A stretch of 64,000 bases of DNA from Oceanihabitans sp. 2_MG-2023 (GCF_030547245.1 NZ_JAUOQT010000002.1:186001-250000); one strand, 5' to 3'; shown: positions 46,322-56,145, counted from the first letter of the stretch. Translations and numbers: made by a program. Notes: generated by a model from the sequence alone, not told the origin.

Positions 46322-47323
46322 TTATCCTGGTTCCTTCTCTGAACCACTTTCTATTTTAAGTAAGCCTTTAAAGGCATCATTTACGGTGTTGCCTTCATAA
46401 AGAACTTTATATACTTCTCTCGAAATAGGCATATCTACCTTATAATCGTTAGCAAGTTCCATGACCACTTTAGCTGTTTTTACACCTTCGGCAACCTCAT
46501 TCATTTCTTCGATAATTTGTTTTAGACTTTTACCTTGACCTATTTGAAAACCAACATGATGGTTTCTACTTTTAGAACTAGAACAAGTAGCTACTAAATC
46601 TCCCATTCCTGCAAGTCCAGAAAAAGTTCTTCGCCTTCCTCCCATAGCTGTACCTAATCTGGTTAATTCCGATAGCCCTCTGGTTATTAAGGCTGCTCTA
46701 GTATTATCGCCAGCATTTGCTCCATCTCCCATTCCTGTAGCAATTGCCATAATGTTTTTTAAAGCACCACCTAGTTCACAGCCAATAACATCGTTATTCG
46801 TATATACTCTAAACAATCCTGTGCTAAAAACTTGCTGTAATTGCTTAGCAATGGTTTTATCTACCATGGCTATTACCGCTGCAGCTGCTTGACCAGAATG
46901 AATTTCTTTTGCTAAATTTGGACCTGTTAAAACCCCTGCAGGATGACCAGGAAGCTCTTGCTCTATAATTTGCGTCATTCGCATTTTGGTGTCTAATTCT
47001 AAACCTTTAGACAAGCTTACAATAGGAACCCAAGGTCTTATAAAAGGTTTCGCAGTATGTAACACTTCTCTAAAATGTTGCGAAGGAATCCCCATAACAA
47101 TCACATCTGCATTTTTAACTGTTTCTTCAATGGAAGCTGAAGCTTTTAAGTTTTTATGTAATAGTGCTCCTGGCAAATATTTAGAATTTTTGTGTTCTTC
47201 ATTTATTTCCTGAACTGTTTTTTCATTTCTTGCCCATAAAATAGTTTCGCTATTTTTTGCTGTTAATGATGCAACTGTGGTCCCCCAAGATCCTCCTCCT
47301 AAAACTCCTACGTTTAATTTCAT
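46322..47323 (-). CDS. gpsA: Glycerol-3-phosphate dehydrogenase [NAD(P)+]
   Basis: 333 residues. Reduces dihydroxyacetone phosphate to sn-glycerol-3-phosphate, the backbone of all glycerolipids. The Rossmann motif GVLGGGSWGTTVASL, the catalytic Lys segment GCELGGALKNIMAIATGMGDG and the GLAGMGDLVATCSS segment are conserved. It starts 9 bp after the acyltransferase fusion gene and is last of the five-gene lipid operon, so its product can feed straight into that enzyme. Confidence 0.96.
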   Translation of the reverse strand: MKLNVGVLGGGSWGTTVASLTAKNSETILWARNEKTVQEINEEHKNSKYLPGALLHKNLKASASIEETVKNADVIVMGIPSQHFREVLHTAKPFIRPWVPIVSLSKGLELDTKMRMTQIIEQELPGHPAGVLTGPNLAKEIHSGQAAAAVIAMVDKTIAKQLQQVFSTGLFRVYTNNDVIGCELGGALKNIMAIATGMGDGANAGDNTRAALITRGLSELTRLGTAMGGRRRTFSGLAGMGDLVATCSSSKSRNHHVGFQIGQGKSLKQIIEEMNEVAEGVKTAKVVMELANDYKVDMPISREVYKVLYEGNTVNDAFKGLLKIESGSEKEPG

Positions 47324-47332
47324 AACTTAAAA

Positions 47333-50300
47333 TTAATTTTCTAATTCATTAATATATAAATCTCGAACTTCTTCTATATGTTTATTGATGTTTTTTCTTT
47401 TCCAAAGAGATGTATCAACTGGTTCTAAGACAACTACTTCTATATGTGTTGGTTTAAACATGCTTGTTCCTTTAGGCATTGCCATATATGCATTTTTAAT
47501 TACAATAGGAATAATTGGCACTCCTGCTTGCATGGCAAGATGAAATGCACCTTTTTTGAAGACTCCTAAAGTTTTGCTTCCGCTTCGTGTTCCTTCTGGC
47601 GCAATAGCCACAGAAATACCGCTCTTTAATGCTTCTACGGCAGGCTGCATCGCTTCAATAGCTTTTTCTTTATTTGCTCTGTCTACATAAATTGCTCCTA
47701 AAGCTTTAAAAATAGGGCCAAAAGGAGTTCTTTCTAATTCTTTTTTAGCAATCCCTGTAAAATCATGACGAATTAGTTTCATAACAATAAAGAAATCTGC
47801 TGCACTTTGATGGTTAAAACAAAAAACTGCTGGACGAATTTCTTCTAAATGATGCTTTCCTTTTACTGCTATTTCTAATCCAGCCATTTTAGATCCTAAA
47901 TCTCCAATACTTGAAAAAGTGGTATTAGCAGCTTGTTGTCTAGACATCGTCATTGCTCCTTTTACAATTCCTTTTACGGCTGAAGGGTAAATACTTGCTG
48001 CTGCTAACCCTGTTCTAAAGCCATTAACTAAAGGTTTACCAACTGGTTCTTCGAATCTTAGAATTGGCCAATTATTTTCGAATGCTACTTGGGATAATCT
48101 TTGATCTGGATTTGTTGCTACTGGTTTTCCAACGATTTTTAACAAAGGATAATCGTCAAAACTATCAGTATAGAAATAACTTTTTGCTAGATCTACTTTA
48201 TTCTTTTTTGCAAATTTTCGTGCGGCTCTAGCTTTACCTTCTCCCCAGCACATTTCGGAAACACGACCAGTAAACTTACCGTTACGTAACTCCATTTCGG
48301 TAGCATAAATATCTTTAATTCCTAATGCCTTAGCTATTGGTTTAATTTGGTAAGTGGTAGCTGCTGAAATAATAACCACTTTATGTCCTTTTTCTATATG
48401 TTTTGCTATTAAATCTCGAGATTCAGAATAAATTGTTTCCTCTAAATAATCGGTAAAAACTTGCTCTCCTAATTCTGTAAATGCAGATTCTGCGATACCT
48501 TTTACTCCAAGTGCTGCAATTTTGGTAAGCACTTCAAAATCTCTATTTCCTAATGCAAATACTGCTGCAGTAGCAAACTGTGTTAGATATTCTTTTGCTG
48601 TTGTTTTGCCACTAAACAGACGTGTAGTCATGAATTTTTTTGCCGAAAAATCGTTAATTAGCGTTCTATCCATATCAAAAAACGCTGTTATATGTGGTCC
48701 TTCTTCTATTGTTTCCTCTAGATTTACTTCGTCATTACCAGAATCTGGAACTACATTTTGTTGGATTGGCTCCTCGTTTATCGTTTTTTCATCTTGTACA
48801 TTCTCGATATGTTTTAAGTAGAATAACCTTTCTGATAAATCTTCTATTTGCGTTTTCCAACCATCTAAACCTTCATAATCTATTACTCTTTCGACAGGAA
48901 CAAGATTTGCATTTTTAGCAAAACGAAGTGCATTAATTAAAAATGGTTTTGAAACACTATCTAAACGTGTTATTTTAGATTGCCAATGCAATTCTTTTCC
49001 TTTAAACATTGCAAGCTCAATAAAATCTTCTTCATTAAACTCATCGTCTGTATCCCAACTGTTAAGTGTATAACAAACTACCTTATCTGCTTCTAAATAA
49101 GATAATAAAATAGCTCTAGAAACGAATAAATCTTGTTTTTTTAATAATGCGGATATATTTCCATTTGGATCTGCTAAAATGGCTCTCCAATTTTTATCGA
49201 ATCGCATTAACTCGGCTTCTATCTCACTACTAAATTGAGGCTTGTTCGTGTAAAAAAACTCGAACTTAAACAAATTTCGAAGTTTCATTATTTCTTCCCA
49301 GAAATGGGTAATTCGGTTATTAGATGTATCGCCTTTTATTTTTACCAAAGCCATTTCAATAAAAGCTTGATGATACAAATGACCAGAAGCCATATTTGCG
49401 TAATAGGTTGCTGGCAAATATTCTGTAGCAACTAAACTATATTGTGCTTTTTGTCCAGCTCTACTTTTTTGAATTATTCTTGCACCATGCAATAAATTTA
49501 AAGCGGTTTGAATGGTTACACCTATTTTATTTCCACGATCTATAAGTACATCTTCTTGTTTCCGACCAATATATGTCATTAATCTATTGACCTTGAATTC
49601 GATTTCTTTTTTGGTTAAAGCAAAATCGTTTAACAAAACATGACAAACTAACGAAACGGTAGTTACAGGAGTAATAGCATTCGCTTTATGAATAAGCTCG
49701 AAAGCAAAACGTGGGAGTGTATTTTTATCTGCATAACTATCTGCTTCCATATCTGGAATGATAGCTTGTAAATCTTCATTCAATTCTACTGGATCCCCAA
49801 ACCGAATGGCTGCACGACCATAATCGTTTCCAAGTTTTTTAATATAGTTTACTGCTTCTTTTACATTTTCCGATTTTTTTTCTTGTCCTTTTCCTTCCTC
49901 GGTCATTTGTTTGACATCTGGAATTAGGTCGTAAACAATAGAAACTGGAACGTATTTTATATTTCTTGCGCTTTGCAATTCGCCTTCTTTAATGTATTTT
50001 AAAATTCCCATTTTGGGATAAATAATCTTACCGGTTCTGGAACGGGTTCCTTCAATATTCCAAGTTAAATGATCTCCTTTGTCAATTATTGTTGAAATAT
50101 AATGACGCAATGCAGCTTTGTAAATAGCATCGTCTTTAAAGCTTCTTCGAATAAAAATAAGCCCTGCGTTATTTCCTAACTGTTTCATTCCTGGAAATGC
50201 TAAATTACTTCCACCAAATGAATATGGAATTGGCATACCATATCGAGCTAATGTAGAAATTAGCACCAAAGTATCAAGATAAGTTTTATGTGTCATGATG

Positions 50301-50563
50301 AATGCAACCGAATTACGCTGCATGAGTTTCATGAGTTTTTTGATTCCTTTTGGATCGACATCAATTTTATCATTATACGCTCTAGAAAGTATATAATCGA
50401 AGCTTTTAACAGCCAATAATTTAGCAATCGGCTGCTGTTGTGCATACAATTCTTTAATACAATTTGCACCTTGTTTTTTCACCTCTTCAAGATCTAAATC
50501 TTGTTGAATCGCAATTTGTTTTAAAGCTTCCTGAAATTTATGATGTGCAATAATTTGATCCAT
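47333..50563 (-). CDS. Three-domain glycerolipid enzyme: GPAT - HAD-IB phosphatase - LPAAT fusion
   Basis: 1076 residues. N-terminal PlsB-like acyltransferase: HKTYLD (92-97, H-x4-D) and IEGTRSRTGK (170-179). A central helical linker runs to about 590, then an acidic linker. HAD-IB domain: catalytic DMDRT at 630-634, ISAATTY (732-738), TDSFDD (799-804). C-terminal PlsC-like acyltransferase: NHQSAAD (917-923, H918 and D923) and APEGTRSGS (988-996). In mycobacteria separate PlsB2 and HAD-PlsC proteins (Rv2482c and Rv2483c, as I recall) precede a WS/DGAT gene. Here they are one chain. It could make phosphatidate, and the HAD domain might dephosphorylate it (inference). Confidence 0.9.
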   Translation of the reverse strand: MDQIIAHHKFQEALKQIAIQQDLDLEEVKKQGANCIKELYAQQQPIAKLLAVKSFDYILSRAYNDKIDVDPKGIKKLMKLMQRNSVAFIMTHKTYLDTLVLISTLARYGMPIPYSFGGSNLAFPGMKQLGNNAGLIFIRRSFKDDAIYKAALRHYISTIIDKGDHLTWNIEGTRSRTGKIIYPKMGILKYIKEGELQSARNIKYVPVSIVYDLIPDVKQMTEEGKGQEKKSENVKEAVNYIKKLGNDYGRAAIRFGDPVELNEDLQAIIPDMEADSYADKNTLPRFAFELIHKANAITPVTTVSLVCHVLLNDFALTKKEIEFKVNRLMTYIGRKQEDVLIDRGNKIGVTIQTALNLLHGARIIQKSRAGQKAQYSLVATEYLPATYYANMASGHLYHQAFIEMALVKIKGDTSNNRITHFWEEIMKLRNLFKFEFFYTNKPQFSSEIEAELMRFDKNWRAILADPNGNISALLKKQDLFVSRAILLSYLEADKVVCYTLNSWDTDDEFNEEDFIELAMFKGKELHWQSKITRLDSVSKPFLINALRFAKNANLVPVERVIDYEGLDGWKTQIEDLSERLFYLKHIENVQDEKTINEEPIQQNVVPDSGNDEVNLEETIEEGPHITAFFDMDRTLINDFSAKKFMTTRLFSGKTTAKEYLTQFATAAVFALGNRDFEVLTKIAALGVKGIAESAFTELGEQVFTDYLEETIYSESRDLIAKHIEKGHKVVIISAATTYQIKPIAKALGIKDIYATEMELRNGKFTGRVSEMCWGEGKARAARKFAKKNKVDLAKSYFYTDSFDDYPLLKIVGKPVATNPDQRLSQVAFENNWPILRFEEPVGKPLVNGFRTGLAAASIYPSAVKGIVKGAMTMSRQQAANTTFSSIGDLGSKMAGLEIAVKGKHHLEEIRPAVFCFNHQSAADFFIVMKLIRHDFTGIAKKELERTPFGPIFKALGAIYVDRANKEKAIEAMQPAVEALKSGISVAIAPEGTRSGSKTLGVFKKGAFHLAMQAGVPIIPIVIKNAYMAMPKGTSMFKPTHIEVVVLEPVDTSLWKRKNINKHIEEVRDLYINELEN

Positions 50564-50569
50564 GTATTA

Positions 50570-51751
50570 TTATTTTATGACTGGGAGAATTGCCTTCTTG
50601 GTTTGTAATGCTTTTCTTGCTTTGTTCCAAAAATGGGGATATAAAAATCGCTCAATATTTGCTGAAACTTCTTGTATTTCTTTTCCATTTAAATTGGCGC
50701 TTAATGCATTTGCTGTTGTTAATAAAACACTTGCATTTGCTCCCATTCCGGAATGGCTTCCGTAGACCTCAATATTTTTAATATTTTTTCTAAAAGTTTC
50801 TGCTTCCATACAATGTTTCCATGGAACTAATCCATCGGTTTTTGTATAAATACAAGTTACTGGAACGGTTGGTATAGGTTCTAACTCAGCCAGAAATCTT
50901 TCATTTCTTTCTTTTAAAGATTTTCCTCTAAAAAATTCTAACAAACCATATACTGGTGTTTTCATATCCATAACTCCCCAAATTGGTGAGCCAATTGTTA
51001 AAATTTGTTCTACTTGACTTGGATGTCTATTTGCCATTATTTTTGCAAAAATACCGCCACCACTCCAACCTACAATACTAACTTTTTCTTGGTGTTGTTG
51101 GTAGATATCTGCAAGTTTTTCTTCTAATCTAGGAATATAATGTGCCTTTACCATGTTAAATCCTAAGTCCCACTTATAGGTTGCAAAACCTAGAGATTTT
51201 AAATATTTTCTAACAAATGATGTTGAAAAATCGTCGCCTAAATACGGTGGAATTAATAGTACTGGTTTTCCTTTTCCTTTTATACGTTTTGGAATAAATG
51301 GATATAAGCAATAAATGGATGACCATTCGATTAACGATCTGCTTTCCATCATCATATTAAACAACGGAGGAATTGGGATCTTTTTATTTATAATCGTTAT
51401 TTCTTTTTTGAATCTATCTAGAATAGAATTGGTGTATTTGTATTCATTTTGATCGTGACCTTTGGAAATAGAATTTCCTATATTTTCTAATATTTTGATT
51501 AGTGTAATGTAATCCCGATTTGGGCCCAATTCATCACAAACCAAAATCATTTCGTCTAATAAATGTTCTATTATTTCGTGCTCGTCTTTTTTAACATTCT
51601 TAATAAGCACTTTAATTTCCTTTTGACAAGGGTGTTGTTTAAACTGTAAACCCACTAGTTTTTTAGCTTCTCTAATAGTTAAACCATTAAGAGTTCCTAG
51701 CGCTACAGCCAAACGAGTAAATATTTTATATGTAATTTGGGTTTCTTCCAT
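50570..51751 (-). CDS. Alpha/beta hydrolase with long N-terminal helical region
   Basis: 393 residues from the ATG at 51751 (MEETQITYK). The ATG at 51778 would overlap the previous gene. The nucleophile is in VGWSGGG (about 235), the acid in YTKTDGLVPW, the His in GSHSGMG, so a complete Ser-Asp-His triad is visible. The first 130 residues are helical and not recognised. It lies between the monoglyceride-lipase-like gene and the acyltransferase fusion, separated by 6-7 bp on each side. A lipid esterase is likely; the substrate is unknown. Confidence 0.82.
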   Translation of the reverse strand: MEETQITYKIFTRLAVALGTLNGLTIREAKKLVGLQFKQHPCQKEIKVLIKNVKKDEHEIIEHLLDEMILVCDELGPNRDYITLIKILENIGNSISKGHDQNEYKYTNSILDRFKKEITIINKKIPIPPLFNMMMESRSLIEWSSIYCLYPFIPKRIKGKGKPVLLIPPYLGDDFSTSFVRKYLKSLGFATYKWDLGFNMVKAHYIPRLEEKLADIYQQHQEKVSIVGWSGGGIFAKIMANRHPSQVEQILTIGSPIWGVMDMKTPVYGLLEFFRGKSLKERNERFLAELEPIPTVPVTCIYTKTDGLVPWKHCMEAETFRKNIKNIEVYGSHSGMGANASVLLTTANALSANLNGKEIQEVSANIERFLYPHFWNKARKALQTKKAILPVIK

Positions 51752-51758
51752 TTGTATT

Positions 51759-52694
51759 TTAATCTTGCATACGAGCATTTAACCAACCAATAATTTCTTC
51801 TTTTACAGCTCTGGCATTGGTTTCGTTTAACATTTCATGTCGTCCTCCTTCGTATAAATTGAAGGTAAAATCGTTTACACCTCTTTTTTCATATTGTTTA
51901 GCAACACGTTTTACCCCTTTCCCCATTTCTCCAACTGGATCTTTATCGCCAGAAAACATTAGAATTGGCAAATTTTTAGGTGTTGCTTTAAATGCATCTG
52001 GTGTATTTAGCTTTTTAGAATTTTTGATAATATCTAGAAAAACCCCTAGTGAAAAATCTTCTATTCTGTATGGATCTTTTGCATAGATGTCTACTTGTGC
52101 TTCATCACTACTAATCCAATCGAACTTGGTTCTATTCGGTTTAAATTTCTTGTTAAATTCGCCAAAAAAGAAAGATTTCAAGAATTCGTTTCCTCTTGCT
52201 CTTCCGCGAAAAGCGGTAACTGTTGTTGCTGTTACCAGTCCAATATTTCCTAATCCTTTTATAAAACTTGCAGTTCCAGATAAAATTAAGGCATCCATTT
52301 CTTTTGCATATTTAGTTACATACTTTCTACTAAAAAGCGATCCCATGCTATGTCCAAATAATATGAATTTAGTATTCGGGTTTTCAGCTTTCATTAGGTG
52401 ATACAAAGCGTGCATATCTTCTACACAATCGTCAAAATATTCTTTGCCATCATAAAACCCAAATAAGCGTTTCATTTCTGCTGTTTTTCCGTGTGCTCTA
52501 TGATCGTTAGCATAAACCGAATAACCTTCCTCTTGTAAAAGGTGCGCCATATCATCATATCTTCCAGCATGTTCTCCTAGTCCATGGGCAATTTGGATTA
52601 AACCTTTAAAAGGCACATTTGGGTTTGCTTCCCATTTATAATAACAAATGGATTCACCATCTGTAGATTTTAATATATGTGTATTGTAATGCAT
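51759..52694 (-). CDS. Monoacylglycerol-lipase-like alpha/beta hydrolase (Hydrolase_4)
   Basis: 311 residues. The family signature HGLGEHAGRYDDMA is at about 36-49 and the oxyanion/nucleophile segment is FGHSMGSLFS with Ser as nucleophile. Catalytic Asp is in FSGDKDPVG and His in EGGRHEML. It is 3 bp after the WS/DGAT gene. In the analogous mycobacterial cluster a lipase gene (LipQ) also adjoins the WS/DGAT gene. A role in breakdown or remodelling of stored glycerides is inference. Confidence 0.88.
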   Translation of the reverse strand: MHYNTHILKSTDGESICYYKWEANPNVPFKGLIQIAHGLGEHAGRYDDMAHLLQEEGYSVYANDHRAHGKTAEMKRLFGFYDGKEYFDDCVEDMHALYHLMKAENPNTKFILFGHSMGSLFSRKYVTKYAKEMDALILSGTASFIKGLGNIGLVTATTVTAFRGRARGNEFLKSFFFGEFNKKFKPNRTKFDWISSDEAQVDIYAKDPYRIEDFSLGVFLDIIKNSKKLNTPDAFKATPKNLPILMFSGDKDPVGEMGKGVKRVAKQYEKRGVNDFTFNLYEGGRHEMLNETNARAVKEEIIGWLNARMQD

Positions 52695-52697
52695 TAA

Positions 52698-54539
52698 TTA
52701 TCTTTGTAAAAATGCAGAAAGTAACTTCATGAATTTCCCTTTACTTGCTGCCGTTCCTGTTATTTTAATTCTTCCTTGTATTTTTAACTCTTCTAAAAGT
52801 AATTTCCCTTTATATAAAGCCAATAAGTTTTGATCTTCAATTTCAATTAAAACTTTTGGATCTAAATTTTTCTTTTTCTTTATTACTGCTGTTGCTTTGG
52901 TTAAATCTATTTCCCAGCCGTCTGTTCTATCTCCTAAATCTAATTGAATTTGGTACACCCCTTTATAAGTTTTAGTTGCTTTAGGATTTTCTTTAAAATA
53001 CTTTTTTAAAGCAGTAAAAAAAGGTGTGCTTTTGCTTCTTACTTGTTTTTTTGTTTTTGTAACCTTTTTTCCTTTCTCTAGGTTTTTAATTTGCAACTCC
53101 AACTCGTTAGCAGATTCTCTAATATATCTAGAAAATAAATCGGCATCTGGCATTGTCTTAGCATCTGATGTTGTTGTAATACTTACTTGACCATTGTAAC
53201 TGAATGCTGCAATAATTAATCCGAAACCATCAACAACTGGAGTTAATCCAAAAATAGAAACCACTTTGTGTCCATTTAAATACAATAAACCTCTTGGTCC
53301 TGGAACATTGGTTATGGTTACATTAAAAGGTGGTCTGTGTAAATCTTTAATATTGTATTTACTATATAAACCAGCTGCTAAATTTGCCAAACCAAAAGGA
53401 ACCACATCGGCCATTTTAGCTAAGGTTTTTGCTCCCATGGTATTGTGTCTAGATTTACCTAACATGGTTTGCTCTTGAATATATTCTAATCGCTCTAAAG
53501 GATCTTCAATATGTGTTGCCAATTGAATCATCATATTAGCAATTTGATTATTTAATTGGTTGCTATTTTCTGTACGAATAGAAATTGGCACATTAGCAAC
53601 TAGTGGATGCAAAGGGAGTTTTTCTTTTTCCACTAAATAGCGACGTATAGCACCTGCACAAATTGCAAGAATAACATCGTTAATACTTCCTCCCATCGTT
53701 TTTCGAAGTGCATTGATACGATCGAAAGATAAAATTGCAGTTCCCCAAGTTCTTTTTGCAGAAATATTACCATTAAAAATAGTTATTGGAACTGGGTATT
53801 TTGTTGCGCTAAACTCCTTTTGAATACTTAATTTTTTTGCTGCTTTATTTTTAATAAAACTATAAGCTGTTTCTGCAACTGTTTTTGGTATTCTAAACGG
53901 GTTTTTTAAAAAACCATAACCACTTTTTAATAATAAACTAAGCTCATCGGGCAATGGTTCTGGACTAAATGCTTTTGGTTTAGCACGCTTTTTTTGTTTT
54001 CCGTTTTCGTCGCTATCGTATAAAACGCCCATAATACCAACTCCAGAGTTACCATCAATCATTACATGATGTACTTTGGTTACAATAGCAACTGAGCCTT
54101 TTGGCACCTGTGCAATTTCGTCAATTCCTTCAATAAAATGTACAGACCATAATGGTCTACGTAAATCTAAAGGAGCAGAAAACAATGTAGAAGTTAAATC
54201 TCTTAATGTTTTCCAATTGGAAGGATCAGGTAATTTAATTCGGTTTAAATGCAAGTCTAAATCAAAATTTGGATCGTCTACCCAATATGGATAATCCAAA
54301 TTCATAGGAACATTAAGTAAACGTTGTCTAAATTTTGGAATTAAATGTAATTTAGAAGCAACAATTTCCTTAAAATCTTCAAACTTTAAAGAACCTTCTA
54401 CAATATTTAATGTTGCAATATGCATTGGACTTGTTGGAGATTCTGCATATAAAAATGCAGCATCAGAACCTGAAATCTGTTGTATTGAAGCATCGAATGC
54501 ATCTTGCACAATGTCTTTCAAATCAATTTTTTTTGCCAT
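52698..54539 (-). CDS. Wax-ester synthase / diacylglycerol acyltransferase fused to a C-terminal SCP2-like domain
   Basis: 613 residues. The WS/DGAT catalytic HHVMIDG (HHxxxDG) is at 157-163, the ND motif (GSINDVI) at 284-290 with N287-D288, and NVPGP at 411-415. These transfer acyl-CoA to a fatty alcohol or diacylglycerol, giving wax esters or triacylglycerol. The usual enzyme ends near 470. A Lys/Thr linker (491-505) is followed by about 108 residues with DGWEIDLTKATAVIK, LALYKGKLLLEEL and GRIKITG spacing, matching the SCP2 lipid-transfer fold. I know of no described WS/DGAT-SCP2 fusion. First gene of the operon. Confidence 0.88.
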   Translation of the reverse strand: MAKKIDLKDIVQDAFDASIQQISGSDAAFLYAESPTSPMHIATLNIVEGSLKFEDFKEIVASKLHLIPKFRQRLLNVPMNLDYPYWVDDPNFDLDLHLNRIKLPDPSNWKTLRDLTSTLFSAPLDLRRPLWSVHFIEGIDEIAQVPKGSVAIVTKVHHVMIDGNSGVGIMGVLYDSDENGKQKKRAKPKAFSPEPLPDELSLLLKSGYGFLKNPFRIPKTVAETAYSFIKNKAAKKLSIQKEFSATKYPVPITIFNGNISAKRTWGTAILSFDRINALRKTMGGSINDVILAICAGAIRRYLVEKEKLPLHPLVANVPISIRTENSNQLNNQIANMMIQLATHIEDPLERLEYIQEQTMLGKSRHNTMGAKTLAKMADVVPFGLANLAAGLYSKYNIKDLHRPPFNVTITNVPGPRGLLYLNGHKVVSIFGLTPVVDGFGLIIAAFSYNGQVSITTTSDAKTMPDADLFSRYIRESANELELQIKNLEKGKKVTKTKKQVRSKSTPFFTALKKYFKENPKATKTYKGVYQIQLDLGDRTDGWEIDLTKATAVIKKKKNLDPKVLIEIEDQNLLALYKGKLLLEELKIQGRIKITGTAASKGKFMKLLSAFLQR

Positions 54540-54680
54540 TATTAGTTCCTTGTATTTTATGCTATTCTAAAAAGAAATTATCAATTCGTTAATTATTTTT
54601 TGAAAATTTAATGATTTTAATAAAACAAACCTCGAATTATAACACATTTTTTGCAATATACGTTATTTTTAAAAAAATAC

Positions 54681-54706
54681 TATGCACGCATAACAAATAG
54701 AATACT
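54681..54706. promoter_or_regulatory. TATGCACGCATAACA motif upstream of the lipid operon
   Basis: TATGCACGCATAACA at 54681-54695 continues AATAGAATA. Nearly the same run, TATGCATGCATAACA then TTATAGAATA, is at 60031-60055 upstream of glpK. The core TATGCAYGCATA is palindromic, which suits a dimeric regulator. Here it lies about 142 bp upstream of the WS/DGAT start, in a 197-bp gap where I find no clear -7 box. Confidence 0.55.
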
Positions 54707-54736
54707 TAAGAAGATATAGTATGAATAACGGAAAGT

Positions 54737-56047
54737 TTACAGGCTTTTATAATTATTTATTTTAATATTATTTGCTTTTAAGTCGAACATTAAATTAAAC
54801 AAACCAAAAAACGTTCTATTTAAATAAATAAAATGTTTAGAACCTCTATTAGCATTCATTTTATTAGATCTTGTGCTTTTAAAATATTGTTCTCCTATAG
54901 CTGCTATTTTTTCAAAAAAAACAGCATTAGAAAAATCAAAATTTTCTTCTCTAAATGGCTGAGTAAAAAAACTTAAAACATCGTGAAACATATTAGTAAA
55001 AAAAACTATTTCCTCTTTAGTATCTTCTTTTCTTAAAATTTCTAATACCAATAACTGATTATGAAATAATTTAGGATCCTCCAGAATTTCTTTATTGAAT
55101 AATTCGAAATAAGGAAAATAAAAGTCCTCTGGAATAATTTTCATACAGCCAAAGTCTATTGCAATTAGCTTTCCTTTTTCAGAAATTAAAAAATTTCCAG
55201 GATGCGGATCTGCATGTACTTTTTTAAGCACATGCATTTGGTACAAATAAAAGTCCCATAAGGCTTGCCCAATTTGATTTGCTAACCCTGGATTGGTATT
55301 TATTTTAGTAAATTCGGAAAGATGCATCCCTTCCATCCAATCCATTGTTATTATTTGTTGCGAGGAAAACGCTTCGTAATATCTTGGGAACTCTAAATTG
55401 GGAATATGCGCACATGCTGTGACGACTTCTTTGCTTTGTTCTATTTCTAACAAATAGTTTGTTTCTTCTAAAAGTTTACCTTCTACTTCTTTAAAATAAA
55501 CTTCGGAATGCTCTCCTTTTATATTAAACATTTTCATAGCAATTGGCTTAACCATTGCTAAATCGGATAAAATACTATCTGCAACTCCTGGATATTGTAT
55601 TTTTACTGCTAGTGCTTTTCCGTCTTTTTCGGCTTTATGTACTTGCCCTATACTTGCTGCATTTATAGCTTCTGAATTAAATGCATCAAAAATCTCATTT
55701 GGAAATTGACCGAAAGACTTTTTAAAAGTTTTTAAAACTAATGGAGCAGATAATGGTGGTACCGAAAATTGGGATAAGGAAAACTTTTCGACATATGCTT
55801 GCGGCAAAATGTTTTTCTCCATACTTAACATTTGCGCTAATTTTAGTGCAGAACCTTTAAGGTCTTTTAAACTATCGTAAATATCTGTTGCATTAGATTC
55901 GTCTAGTCGTTCTTTGGCTTCTTCCTCCGAATTCACCATTTTATCACCAAAATATTTTAAATAATTCACACCAACTTTTGCTCCAGTTTGTACTAATTTA
56001 GATGCACGTTGGATTTTAGAAATTGGTATGTTTTTAATTGTTTTCAT
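54737..56047 (-). CDS. ABC1/ADCK (UbiB-type) atypical kinase
   Basis: 436 residues. Ala-rich nucleotide loop AASIGQVHKA (130-140), conserved Lys in LAVKIQYPGV (about 149), and the catalytic HADPHPGNFLI then IDFGC metal loop are present. The family's KxGQ motif reads KLAQ (69-72), a Gly to Ala change. Relatives act in lipid and quinone metabolism and often have weak or no protein-kinase activity. It follows the TetR gene, and a role near storage lipid is contextual only. Confidence 0.85.
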   Translation of the reverse strand: MKTIKNIPISKIQRASKLVQTGAKVGVNYLKYFGDKMVNSEEEAKERLDESNATDIYDSLKDLKGSALKLAQMLSMEKNILPQAYVEKFSLSQFSVPPLSAPLVLKTFKKSFGQFPNEIFDAFNSEAINAASIGQVHKAEKDGKALAVKIQYPGVADSILSDLAMVKPIAMKMFNIKGEHSEVYFKEVEGKLLEETNYLLEIEQSKEVVTACAHIPNLEFPRYYEAFSSQQIITMDWMEGMHLSEFTKINTNPGLANQIGQALWDFYLYQMHVLKKVHADPHPGNFLISEKGKLIAIDFGCMKIIPEDFYFPYFELFNKEILEDPKLFHNQLLVLEILRKEDTKEEIVFFTNMFHDVLSFFTQPFREENFDFSNAVFFEKIAAIGEQYFKSTRSNKMNANRGSKHFIYLNRTFFGLFNLMFDLKANNIKINNYKSL

Positions 56048-56145
56048 TTTATGCTCGCGAAAGCGAATATCTTTTTATTAAATTTTCTCCGTTTTATATT
56101 TCCTTCGTTTTTGAAACTTTGCAGGTATACCAATATTTAATCCTG

